64,000 nucleotides of DNA, taken from positions 1 through 64,000 of the forward strand of contig JASAMV010005148.1 of NCBI GenBank assembly GCA_030248065.1. The letters are read 5' to 3'. The notes under the pieces were generated by a model that worked only from the letters and a program-made list of their open reading frames with translations, did not search any database and was not told where the DNA came from. A program made the translations under genes and the position numbers. This DNA comes from Rhynchonema sp. JSB1_4 (lineage: Eukaryota; Nematoda; Chromadorea; Monhysterida; Xyalidae). Position 1 is the stretch's first letter. The number at the start of each line of letters is the position of its first letter. This document shows positions 52,057-63,480 of this stretch, piece by piece.

Positions 52057-55000
52057 TCAAATCCGCCTCTCGTTCTGAGTCTGCGAATGCGTAGTTGACG
52101 ACGTCTTTGTGTCTGTGGACTGACTCAGATCCACGCGCACCTGGCCCTGTTGTTGTTGACTCCTGGTCTCGGGCGGGGTACGATACACGTCCAGGTCTTC
52201 GGCCGATTTGCTGAAATTATACACGCACATCACAATTGGCGGGACTAAGTCCTGTTTCCAATATCCTCTGTTTGTTAGTGAGTAGTGAAATGAGGCCTTA
52301 TTGAAGCGGCTGTTATGCACAGGCAGGCAGTCACAACTCGGAGATCCAAACCCAAGTGTACAGCAGCACGTATACTTTTTCAAGTGTTGGGGTGCAGACA
52401 GCGTGACAGAGTGAATGTGTGGTTCATTCGACGATGTTTCACAGTTGCCCGTTCCCAGAAGTTCTGCCCTTTGCTGAGTTAAAAACTGACCTCTGGCGAG
52501 GGCGAAGATATGATTTTATGACACTGAAAGCCAAATCGCGTCGTTTGAAACATTGCTCCACTGCAAGTAACTGATTAGACTCACATTCACACACAAGCAA
52601 GAGCGGAATCAGGGGGCACAGGGACCACGCCGCCTTTGGCTAAATTGGTCCCTGAATTGAGTTGGTCAAATCGCACCGTTTCGGAAAGAAAAAGGAAACC
52701 TCCTCTAAATCGCAGGATTGGCACTCTTACTCCAAAGATCGCGCATCTCGCTCGGCTATTGATGGAATCGATTGGCATTGCCAACTACAGGAGCCAATCA
52801 GTTGAATAACAATAAAAGTCGAACACGCGAGATCAAACCATTGGGATCTGGCCCGGCATAGACCCGAAGCCAAAAAGAAAACAGAAACGAATATTCACAA
52901 ACAGACAATCACCACAACACCCGCGTATCATCAGAGCATACCTGATTGATTGTTGTATCAATTGCAATCGTGCCTTGTCCTGATTGTCGGCGCGTTGCAG
53001 CATCATCAGATTGTCATCGTCAGCTGATCGCGCTGTGCTCGCCGACATCGACTGTTTGTCTTTGATCGACTGCAAACAGCAAGACAGAAATTAGTTTGTT
53101 TTAATAAAGTTTCACAAGGATAAATCATGCGTACAAAGGTGGTGCCGTCCAAAACCACTAAAAAACCCGAATAGGAAAACCCCGAAAACGAAAAACCGCG
53201 AAAAAAATCTCAGGCAGGGATAAAAAATATTGTTGTCAGAACTGGGCATTCATGTAGCTCGTGAAGCGAAGCACGAACAAAACATCACTTCCACACTTGT
53301 AAAATTGGCTTCGGTTCAGGCATGAGCACAGTCCATGAGAAGAAAATGTCCACAAAAAGCCAACTGCCAGGCTTTCATTTGGGGTTACGCTCAGACTGCC
53401 AGCCAGGAAGTTACATTCCAACAAGCCCCTTTCCAACAAATAAAATTGTTTTTCACACATTTTATATTTTTCGGTGTTTTCATGTTTCGTTACGGGATTT
53501 TTGTTTTCGCGGTTTTCGACTTTCGGCGTTTTTTAGTCTTTTTCGGGGTTTTCGACTCCACTCGTAGTTTATTGGAAGAAAGTGTGGTCAAAGCACCAGA
53601 TTTACCACAAAAGCATTGTGTTTTTATGTCTGGTCACAACGAGTCCATGAGCGATAACTGACTATTTTCACCACATTGATCACTTTTGCACGTTGATGCC
53701 CGTTCACCCGTCCGGTTAACTTGGCAACAAAACTCCAAAAAAAACACACGTACCTTGACAGGTCCACAACACGTGGCTGAAACATCACATTCAGCAGGCG
53801 GACATTTGACGAAACATTGTGACATCGAGTCACGTCGACCGCCGATGCCCGATATGTGAGGGTCGGACGATACTCGGTCGAGCGTGGCTGCCGAGTGGTG
53901 CTCGCTTTGCTGCAAACATCATTGTCTTGTCATTGTTGAGTGTTGTGCAACTTGGGTGATTAGTAAACTGTTTGAAATATGATTTTGGAATCCTGTCCAT
54001 TGTGCCCCTCCCGGTTGAGTTTGATTGCGCATAATTATACTGGATGGAGAGAGTGTAACATGAAAATGATAATCGGTGGGCGCCAAATTGGTTTGTTCAG
54101 ATCAAATGAACAAACAAACTGGCCAAATACGTGAAGCAAGTTAACAGTTCTTTTTTCGGAAAGGAGCAAACAGTGGGTGAGGTAATATGTGCCCAGCTCT
54201 TAAAAGCAGAGCAGCAAACTAACCACGCGCGAGCGCATCGTCTCAAACTCCGGCTGTATTGTGGTGGAGTGAATGTCGAAATCATGGAACAATTGCTTGA
54301 TTTTCTCAGCGCTCGCTATCCAATCGGCGAGCTCGTGGAATTTGATGTGTGACGTCGCGATTACCTGTTGATTGGCACTCACGTTGTACATTACAAGAGA
54401 ATGCCGAATCATGCCTGCTGATCAGCCCTCCACGCTAGAATTTTAACCACCTTGCTGACTCAGAGTCAGTCTAATGCAATGAAAGGGGCCGGAATTGTAG
54501 CGGACTTATTTCCTATCGGCCCTGAGGTCCCCAAAAACCAAAGCGCTAATTTAATTTGTGAAAATTGGTTAATTTGACAATATACATGTCACTGTGTTAC
54601 TTACTTTGATGCTACACTTGCTACTATGTTTACACGTGACAGAATTTTCCCAACAAACCTTGAGACCAGCTAAACGCCAGACGTGAAATTCGTGCACGGC
54701 TTGCACACCAGGCAGCTGAAATGTTACATCACTGGTATTTTTTGGTTTCACATAATTACAGGCGAGTCAAATCAATCAAATTGGTGTTGGTGAAACGTAA
54801 TTTAAAAAAAACTCTTTTTTTCTTGTTTTGAGAACGTATTTACGTTTGTGTTTTCACTTTCTGGAACAATAACAAGATTTATGATCGGAAGACTTGTCAG
54901 TCCCCAACCACCAATAGCACACGGCAACACACCCCTCCCCATATGAGAGACATAAACATAATAACAGACGCCACGCTATCAAAAAATGAACAAAATGCCA

Positions 55001-58000
55001 GAACTATTGTGCGTCGCGCACAAACCAGCTGCTAGGTCAACACAAGCCGGCCAGCCAAAACCAACAAAACGCCAAACTATGGCCAGGTAATATTTCAAGA
55101 CACGGCCCAGGTAATGTGCTGTAGCTGGAGCAAAAGCAGCGTGTCATACAACTTCACACTTCTTTTGTGTGACTACACCTCAGCACATCAACATACCCCG
55201 CCAGCGCTAAGGTTAAGAAATTCGGTACCCCTTTTTATCGTACAAAGTTGGCACTCAACAGCTTACACAAACCAAGCACCATTGTTTGCCGCGTTAATCG
55301 ATAGCAACCACAGTTGTTTGCTGTGTGCGGGTGCGGGGCACAATAAATTTCGTTGATTTGGTCATAAAATGTACATAACCGGTCTCTATGTGCGCGCGTG
55401 AAGGTGCAGAGGTGTTGTTCATACGAGCAGTACTGACCTTGAGAAGAGCCTCCTTGAGTTCGTGCACGTCAATATCCTTTGGCGGTGTTTGTAGCAAAAT
55501 TAAGGCCGTCTCTTTCACTGAAAAGCAAAACCAAAGTTAAACGCACAGCAAACAAGACTAATGATGATACAAATTAACTCACATAGCGGGATTGTGGTCG
55601 AACAAATGATAGTGACCATGACCAAGCTGAAAAGCGTCGGTCGTTATGAGAAAGAAAATAATCACGGAAACCGACACGCAATAGTGCCAACCTAAGCGCA
55701 GGGTCGAGGTATTTCTGGAAGAATCCGTCATATTGTTCGATGGGCACCAACATGCAGACAGTGGCATTGACAACAACGATAATCGAGCCCAATGCATCAC
55801 CCAACACGTGCAGGAACACACCACGCATGTTGAGTTGTGCTGACGACGGTTTGGCTGCAATCACAGCTAGTTTAAATTAAGTCACATTCAAAAGAAGCTT
55901 GGATCGCATAATGTTACTTTTGTACCGGGGTATTTACTGATGCCACCAATTTCGGCATGTGTAAATGAGGGGCAGTGTCTTGGATATTGGGCCCTAAAAC
56001 CGCGAGAAATTGAGACGGTCCACGTCCACGATGATGGTTTTCCTATCAAACTTGAAGCAGCCAAAGAAAGCAATGCATTTCTGTTCCGCTGGTGGAGCGC
56101 CTTAATCAATGACGATAACGTCAGCTTCGTAACGTGTGGTCAGCCAAGTGAACAGCAAGTCAGCAAGTGGAAGCGACCAACCCTTTTTGTTTGCTTTGCC
56201 CGTCTGTCCAGTGCTGGGTGTGGGCGAGTTGTTGTTGAGCAACAATTGTTCCTTCTGATGCGTCATGTCGTCATTCAGCACATTATGATGGTGATTGGTG
56301 ACCGTGTACAGGCGATCGTCCGAATCGTCGCGGGACACCGCAATGCAATGCGCCTGAACGGCAAAGGGCGGTTGTCTGGCTCTCGTGTCAGACTTGGAGT
56401 TCGATTTTTTGATTGTGTGCAAAAGAAGATTATAAAACTTACGCTCAAGCTGCGGATTTTGCGCGTGTCGAAATCAAAATTAGCAAATAAATGTTGTAGC
56501 CCAGTCAGCCACACTTCAATCAGCTATTGATAAATAAAATGAAAGTTCATCAGGGATTTAGAAACAAATAGCATACAGCGAGGAGCAGTTCAGTTTGGTT
56601 CCTAATATTCACAATATGATTCAAGATTAGGTTATAAAATTAGCTAAAACCAGCCACATTGTCTCACTCTAGTCTAATACAAGCGGGCAAGACAACACCT
56701 ACGGTTCCGACGCGTGTGAATCTTCCCTGAAAGCATCGCATTATTGTACTGCGGATGGCCTCCATCCATCAACCCACCCAGCCACCGACCTCTTTGACCA
56801 CTTGTGACGCATGTAGTTCATCCGGTTGAGCATCGTCACGCCCGCCGTGTGAGTGTCCATGTCCACCACCACCACTACCGCCATGTGAATGACCGTGACC
56901 ACCACCGTGACCTGCGTACATGTTGTCATGTATGTAGCCAAAGATATCGTTTGCGGGTTGCACTCCCCGCTGGAACGGGAGTGGAAAATTGGAAGGGTAT
57001 GGCGTATGGGGGGTGGAAAAACTTTTTTCCCATTGTGTTGGGACAAGCACTCCAAACAAATAACCCATTGAACTCGAGAAGCAACAAAAATAACCGGCCC
57101 TTGCGGTACAGGAAATGTCCTGAAACTTGGGCTGGGCATGGGAAGTTTCGGATCTGTCAACGACACCGCTGGCAGTTCTTCGATTAACATCTATCCATGG
57201 TTGCAAGACAGCAATTTTTTATGGACGTGCGTACGTGGCAAGAGGCATATCCATAAACACAAAAGTGAACCAGAAGCAATCGTTGTCCCAGTGATGTGAC
57301 TTTCAACCGTTCCAGTGGTAATTGTTGGGATCAGAGTGAACCAACCATGAAACATGAAGATGCCGATCACGTTAATGAACAGGCCGATGGCGCCCACGAT
57401 CAGAATCAGCTGTGGCTCTTTGATCTGTTCCGGCTGGAATTTGGGTCAACCTTTGCATTTTGTTTGCATGAATTAATTTTTTATTTGAAGCAATGGCGGC
57501 GTGTGACTTTCACTACACTGGTCTTATCTAACGGGGTTGCTACGTTTCTGCAACAGCCCATGGCGTTACCATGTTGGGATGCCAGGCTGGGCAATGTTGC
57601 ACTCGCGAAAGACGTAGCTTCAAGGAGCAACACAGTAGAACAGAATCGCTACAATTTTTACCATTATTGAGCCAGGAGCAATTGGAGGCCAGTGAAAACT
57701 GTTTGACAGGGTGGGGTTATTTTCATTTATGCGGTGCGGTTCGCCGGTACTTGTACCCAGGTGCCCCTCTTCAAAGACACGACTCGGTGCTTATCTTCTA
57801 ATTTTTTCCAACTTCACAGGCACCAGCTTGCCTACAAATCAGACCGACAGCAAGTTGATCGGAAAGTCAAAGTCCACTTTACAAACGTAGCGAGCGACGC
57901 CAAACCGACCTCGACCAATCGTTTGATGGCCTCGACAAAGATGGAGAAACAGAGCGCCAACAGGAACACTGCGTTGACGAGCGCACCCAGCACTTCAGCA

Positions 58001-58968
58001 CGAACCCAACCGAAAGTGTTGGATTTGGTGCGACGTTTGGCCACCTGTGAAATGGGTCAACACTGTTCAGTGCTCGCTCACAAATGGGAAATCTTATCTA
58101 CGACGATAAATGCAATTTAGTTTGACAGCAGCACCACCACTGTTCATAATAGCCATAATCAAAGTCGCAAGGCGGATTTTTAATTTTTTATTTTTCAATT
58201 AAAATCGTTTTTGGGTGTCATTAAAATCGTCAAAAATTTGCTATCGCGTTGCGTTTACGTAACCTGAAAACATCTCCCTATGCGTCTTGCCTTTTCAGTT
58301 TGTAAAACAATAAAAATATCTGCAGTGCTGTTTTTGACAAGTGAGGTTCGATAGCGAAAATGTGATACGCGATAGTACCTCGAAAAACATACCGGATACT
58401 GATCCCTAGTGACAATTTTAATTGAGAATATTTCTAGTCGCAAGACTACATTTCCCATCGTGGTCGCAGTCTATGCTTCAAAGTTAATGCACGGGACCGA
58501 CCTTCATACAAGCGAACGCAATGATGAGCGCCAACACGTCGGACAACATGTGGAAACTGTCGGCCACCAGCGCCATCGATGACGTCATATAGCCGACGAT
58601 GATCTCGACGAAAAAGAAGGACAACGTCAGGGACAGCATGGCACTGAGTCGGATCGATCGACCGAGTCCACAACACTTGATGTAGTAGGAGAACGTGTCG
58701 CAACAACCACACATGCTGCTCAGTTGCGACATTATGCCACTAGGTGCTGTTGCTGCTGGTGGTGTCGACTGTGGGTGTGAATGTCCGTGTCCGTTGCTCT
58801 GTGCACTCGACTCCGATGGCGATGTCTTGCTGCGTCGTCGGTCACTTGTTGACACCAACAATGACGAGGCCGGCTGTTGTTGTTGTTGTTTGATCACGAC
58901 GGATGAGGTGCTGTCTATTCTGTTGTTGGTAACGCTCGTGTCCAATGGATAGATCGCGTTACCTTTGC
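52057..58968 (-). CDS. Zinc transporter, ZnT1-like cation diffusion facilitator (SLC30 family)
   Basis: A cation-diffusion-facilitator protein that exports zinc from the cytosol, ZnT1 type. Exons, descending: 58968-58502, 58044-57910, about 57437-57343, 56914-56795, 56397-56155, 55860-55694, 55622-55584, 55519-55435, 54721-54662, 54380-54222, 53911-53758, 53070-52944 and 52210-52057. TM2 has the metal-site HxxxD in DSFHMLSDVLALIIA; TM5 has its partner in RGVFLHVLGDALGSIIVVV. KSNTFGWVRAEVLGALVNA, the His-rich loop (HGGGHGHSHGG, GGHGHSHGG), HEFHVWRLAGLK and HSTTIQPEFE are typical of ZnT1/ZnT10. The Cys-rich tail block (CFVKCPP...CC) matches the ZnT1 end and is followed by a Gln/Thr-rich extension. 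The N-terminus is unusually long, Gln- and Ser-rich with its own HGHSH. The first exon enters at an acceptor (TTGCAG), so the start codon is upstream. Confidence 0.93.
53145..53565. repeat. Degenerate foldback in a zinc-transporter intron
   Basis: The left part holds AAAACCCCGAAAAC and AAAAACCGCGAAAAA words; the right part holds their complements GTTTTCGCGGTTTTCG and TTTTTCGGGGTTTTCG. About 300 bp of unique sequence lies between them. Confidence 0.55.
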
Positions 58969-59160
58969 CTGCAACAAAATCAGCTACATTCAATTCAATT
59001 ATTGTGAAACCAAACGTTGAATTATCTAGTTTGCGCCAACACTGCTAGCGGACCACATTCGCTATGAAAGAAGGCGTTTGTTGGACAAAGTCCAAAACTA
59101 CGTAGGACTACGTCTTTTAGACACTTTTTGGGTGCAATTTGCACCTAAAATTTCAGAATA

Positions 59161-59833
59161 CCGTAAAAACCTAAATAGAAGGGGGCTCTATTAATTCACT
59201 GACCCCATTTTGGGGGCTCTATTCCGGGGCGGCCTCTACCTCTAGTAATTCACTGACCCGAACCTGAAAAATTGTTCCCAGAAATACCTCAAAAAAATGG
59301 GTTTGAATTTGAAAGGACGTTTTTTCGCTTGTAATCGCATTTATTCGTGTCTATTCGTCAATTAGAGGCATATTATGTGCTCTGAACGAACAACAAACGT
59401 GAGCCTTAATACACTACTGTATGGGGGCCTATGCCCCTGGGGAGGGCGCCCCCCCCGTATCCATCTCACCCTAGGGGGGGGGGGGGGATATATCTCGCCC
59501 ACAGGACTCAGAATCTTTTCTTTTCAAGACATTTTCTCTCTCCCAACCCCCCCCCCCCCCACCCCCACACACCTAACAACCCCCAACAAAACAAAAAAAC
59601 ATCAACCAACAAACAACAAACCCAAACCTTTTGACGGACCATATTGGGTAGCCTCTGGGGGTATCTCGAGTAACTCCGAAACCTTCCCCGATTGGCCTGC
59701 CACCACACTGATAGGGGGTGTTACTTAGGGGGGCTCTATTCCGGGGGGCTCTATTAATTCACTGACCCCTCTTTTGTGGGGGGCTGTATTACGGGGGGCT
59801 CTATTCCGGGGGGCTGTATTTAGGTTTTTACGG
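59161..59833. mobile_element. TA-flanked TIR element, copy 1 (673 bp)
   Basis: Ends are CCGTAAAAACCTAAATA and its reverse complement, flanked by TA on both sides. Inside the termini are repeated GGGGGCTCTATT and AATTCACTGACCC words. The core has a conserved stretch (GCTTGTAATCGCATTTATTC, then ATGTGCTCTGAACGAACAAC). The middle carries an extra insertion of about 250 bp rich in C and G runs. No coding capacity. TA duplication plus TIR points to a Tc1/mariner-type MITE. Confidence 0.85.
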
Positions 59834-60137
59834 TAGCACCTGAAAACTGGAAGGTTATGTACAATTTGCACCTGGACTTTTGAACTTCAAACAATTCCTA
59901 ACTTGTACTTATCGCCCGTTTTTAAGCTCAAAAGCGCAAAAACTTCGCTGCGCGGCTTTTTTGCCGCGATTTTGGGCTTTTGGTTCGGGCCGGGCAGGGC
60001 CGGAGATTTGGAGGATCGGGCCGGGCACACCGGCGTAAAATAGAGCCTCCCAAAAAAATACAGCACACCCAAAAGGGGTCAGTGAAAAAATACAGCCCAC
60101 TTGTATTTTAGATTTTACGGTAGGTTAGCCCATAAGT

Positions 60138-60192
60138 GTTCACGATAGATCGATGAAATCAAAAAGTGTTGACGACAGATAGATGAATTTGA
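60138..60192. repeat. Degenerate pair of the GATAGATAGAT repeat
   Basis: Two divergent copies (TGTTCACGATAGATCGATGA and TGTTGACGACAGATAGATGA) are joined by AAATCAAAAAG. The same joined arrangement is repeated in purer form at 63427-63476. Confidence 0.8.
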
Positions 60193-60319
60193 GGGGACCC
60201 TCCCCGTCCCCACCGCCCCCCAAGTACTACCCTGCTCCCCCTTCCCCCCGAGCCCGGGGGTACACTATCTATCTCCCCCTCCGAAAAAAACGAGGGTTCC
60301 GCTCAGTGTAGTGGCAGGC

Positions 60320-60671
60320 AAATGGTTGCAAGGTACCCTTGGGGGGATGGATCCAGATGGTTGCAAGGTACCCCCTACCCAGCCTCCTGGAGGTTGCAAG
60401 GTACCCCTGAGGTCCGAAAAAAAGGGTGTTTTTTGCATGCTTATACTGCAAATTTGGCCGAAAAATTGGTACTTTTTTTGCATTTTGGCCGAAAATTTGC
60501 CTAAAATACCTATTATATGGCGCGATTTTTGGGGTTTTGAGGTCGAAAAACACCCATTTTACCTATCAAAACCATTAATTGATGGTTGCAAGGTACCCTC
60601 CGGCCTCCGGGGTAGTTGCAAGGTACCTACCCTTCCCCCCATCCCCCCCAAGGGGTGGTTGCAAGGTACCT
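60320..60671. repeat. Element bounded by GGTTGCAAGGTACC repeats
   Basis: Six copies of GGTTGCAAGGTAC lie at about 60323, 60358, 60392, 60583, 60614 and 60656, three on each side of an AT-rich core. Copies are separated by short G- or C-rich spacers. All six are in the same orientation. Confidence 0.85.
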
Positions 60672-60672
60672 A

Positions 60673-61100
60673 CCGTAAAAACCTAAATACAGCCCCCCCC
60701 CGGAATAGAGCCCCCCCGTAATACAGCCCCCCAAAAAGGGGTCAGTGAATTAATAGAGCCCCACCCCGGAATAGAGCCCCCCCTAAGTAAATCCCCTATA
60801 CAGTAGTGTATTAACGCTTGATAGCGGGGCACAGGTACATTTATGCACGTTTGTTGTTCGTTCAGAGCACATAATACGCCTCTTATTGACGAATAGACAC
60901 GAATAAATGCGATTACAAGCGAAAAAACATCCTTTCAAACCCCTTTTTAGGGGTTTTTGGGGGTATTTCTGGGAATAATTTTTTCAGGTTCGGGTCAGTG
61001 AATTAATAGAGGCCCCCCTGAAATAGAGCCCCCCGCAATAGAGCCCCCAAAATGGGGTCAGTGAGTTAATAGAGCCCCCCTTCTATTTAGGTTTTTACGG
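60673..61100. mobile_element. TA-flanked TIR element, copy 2 (428 bp)
   Basis: Same termini (CCGTAAAAACCTAAATA) and TA flanks as copy 1, with the core in the opposite orientation. Subterminal AATAGAGCCCCCC and GTCAGTGAATTAATAGAG words are repeated at both ends. Confidence 0.9.
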
Positions 61101-61194
61101 TACTCCTTAGGGGGGAATCCCCCCAGCCACTACACTGGTTCCGCTATCTCCCCCCTCCCGGACCAGGGACTATCAGTGTAGTTCCTGGTCCGGC

Positions 61195-61482
61195 GGGGAA
61201 ATTAGTGTTCCTCCCTACTTTTTCGGAGGGGAAGTTAGGTTCAGGAAAAAGTCACTTTTTGAGGTTGAAAATTTTACCTATTTTTACCCCTTTTTGGAAA
61301 AAATTCTTCATAAATAGGGTATTTTGTCCCCTTTTGAGCACATTGACCTGAAAATCACACATTTTAGGCCTAAAAATGCCCATTTTATGCCTAAAAATGG
61401 CCATTTTAGGCAAAAATTGGGGAAATTAGTGTACTAAGTACTAGTGTACGTTGGTCGGGGTCGGGGAAATTAGTGTACCTTA
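61195..61482. repeat. Element bounded by GGGGAAATTAGTGTAC-type repeats
   Basis: GGGGAAATTAGTGT words at the left end (about 61195) and right end (about 61418 and 61463) enclose an AT-rich core. The core has repeated CATTTTAGGCCTAAAAATG-type words. Confidence 0.7.
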
Positions 61483-61559
61483 GGGGGGTCCCCCCTCCCC
61501 CCAGGAACGACACTGGGGGACTATACTGTGTGTGTGTGAGCAGTGTTGGAGGTACTCTG

Positions 61560-62400
61560 GAGGGGGGATACCTACTGTACCGCGCTCGCAGAGGGGGGAT
61601 ACCTACTGTACCAGAGCCGATGGCCTGGGGGGGGGGTTATGTACCTAGGGGGGGGTTGGGGGGTTAGGTTTTGGGGTGAAAATTTTTTATGTGTTTATTA
61701 TGTGTGGAATCGTGTGAAAACGTAGTATGTGCGCGCGTAGCGCGCGAATTTGGGGTAATTTGAGGTAAAAACCACTGATTTTACACTAATTTTGGCCATT
61801 TTGGTCAAAAATTGGCACTTTTGAGGCAAAATCGGGGGGATACCGTAAAAACCTAAATACAGCCCCCCCCCCCGGAATAGAGCCCCCCCCGTAATACAGC
61901 CCCCCCAAAAAGGGGTCAGTGAATTAATAGAGGCCCCCCCGGAATAGAGCCCCCCCCCCACAGTAACATCCCCTATACTGTAGTGTATTAAGGCTTGATA
62001 GTGGTGTACAGGTACATTTATGCACGTTTGTTGTTCGTTCAGAGCACATAATACGCCTCCTATTGACGAATAGACACGAATAAATGCGATTACAAGCGAA
62101 AAAACATCCTTTCAAACCCCTTTTTAGGGGTTTTTGGGGGGTATTTCTGGGAACAATTTTTCAGGTTCGGGTCAGTGAATTAATAGAGGCCCCCCCGGAA
62201 TAGAGCCCCCCCCGTAATAGAGCCCTCCCAAAATGGGGTCAGTGAGTTAATAGAGCCCCCCCTTCTATTTAGGTTTTTACGGTACCTACTGTACCAGGGT
62301 GAAAATCGGGGGGGGGGGGATACCTACTGTACCATGCCAAACATCGGGGCCGGGGGGGATACCTACTGTACCAGGCGAGGGGGGATACCTACTGTACTGG
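61560..62400. repeat. Element bounded by GGGGATACCTACTGTACC repeats, with a nested TIR element
   Basis: GATACCTACTGTACC words occur at about 61567, 61602, 62326, 62359 and 62385. TIR copy 3 (61843-62282) is inserted within this unit. The core has TGCGCGCGTAGCGCGCG, a word that recurs near 63272. Confidence 0.75.
61843..62282. mobile_element. TA-flanked TIR element, copy 3 (440 bp)
   Basis: Nearly identical to copy 2 over its whole length and in the same orientation, again between TA dinucleotides. It interrupts a GATACCTACTGTACC-bounded unit, so it is younger than that unit. Confidence 0.92.
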
Positions 62401-62669
62401 GGGGCTGGGCTACCCCCCCCAAACCCCCCCCCACCTCCAACACTGTGTGTGAGTGTTGTAGCCGTAATCTCGCACGGGCCCCGCCACTAGGTCTCTGCTC
62501 TAATCAATGCACAGTTCAGTTGTTGATATCCTATTATTTTTGTCTTTATGTCAACAACTGTCCTATATGCAGCGTGGTAATGCTGTAATCAAATCAATGC
62601 ATAGTTGTTGATGTTGACACCCAACTACCGTATTGTCGGAAATAGAACCCCCCAGCGTAGTACTTGGTC

Positions 62670-63480
62670 AAGGGTGTTGACGATAGATAGATTGGGACCC
62701 GAAATGTGTTGACGATAGATAGATGACCCAAGTCCGAAATCTGGGGGGGGATCGACCCAAACTTGTTGACGATAGATAGATGGTGGGGGGGGGGGGTCGC
62801 CAAAAAGCAAGGTATAGTCCGGTGCAGGGTTGTGGTTGGGGGGGGGTTGGGGGGGTATTACCCCCCCAACTGCTAGGTAGCTTTCTTGCTCCGAAACCCA
62901 TACCCCCCCCAAACTGGCTAGCTAGCTTTCTTGCTCCGGTCACCAAGTTAATAAAGTGTTGATTTTAGTGCCAAAATGACCATTTTATGGGCCAAAATTG
63001 TCAAATTCGGTCAAATTTTCTCACACGTGCACAAAAATACGCATTTTAAGGCTTATTTTAGCATAATTTCGACCAATTTTTATACCCCTGTTTTTGACTT
63101 CTGGACCAATACCCCCCCAAATCGGGGTACCCGGCTAGCTAGCTAGCTTTCTTGCGCCGTACCCCTCCAGCTAGCTAGCTTTCTTGCTCGGACCAACTAC
63201 ATCACTGGTATAGTGTACTAAGCATGTAATAGTGTGTAAATATTAATGAAAATGTACTTAGATGTACTAAATCCGCGCGTAGCGCGCGATTTTTTGCCTA
63301 TTTGGGACAAAAAATACCGATTTTGAGCCATTTTGAGGCAAAAATACCCATTTTGGGGTCGAAATGTGTTGACGATAGATAGATTGTTCCCAGAATTTGT
63401 TGACGATAGATAGATTTGCCCATAGGTGTTGACGATAGATAGATGAAATCAAAAAGTGTTGACGATAGATAGATGAATTT
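62670..63480. repeat. TGTTGACGATAGATAGAT repeat family
   Basis: Exact copies start at about 62675, 62707, 62764, 63366, 63398, 63427 and 63456, all in one orientation. Three lie on the left and four on the right of a core. Copies are spaced about 30-57 bp. Confidence 0.9.
62865..63195. repeat. GCTAGCTAGCTTTCTTGC repeat family
   Basis: Copies at about 62871 (degenerate), 62917, 63136 and 63171 bound an AT-rich core. This unit is nested inside the GATAGATAGAT-bounded unit. Confidence 0.8.

Noticed and set aside
59375..62960. Short frames rich in Pro/Gly in the terminal repeat region
   Set aside because: They translate C/G-run repeats and MITE termini; no coding signal.
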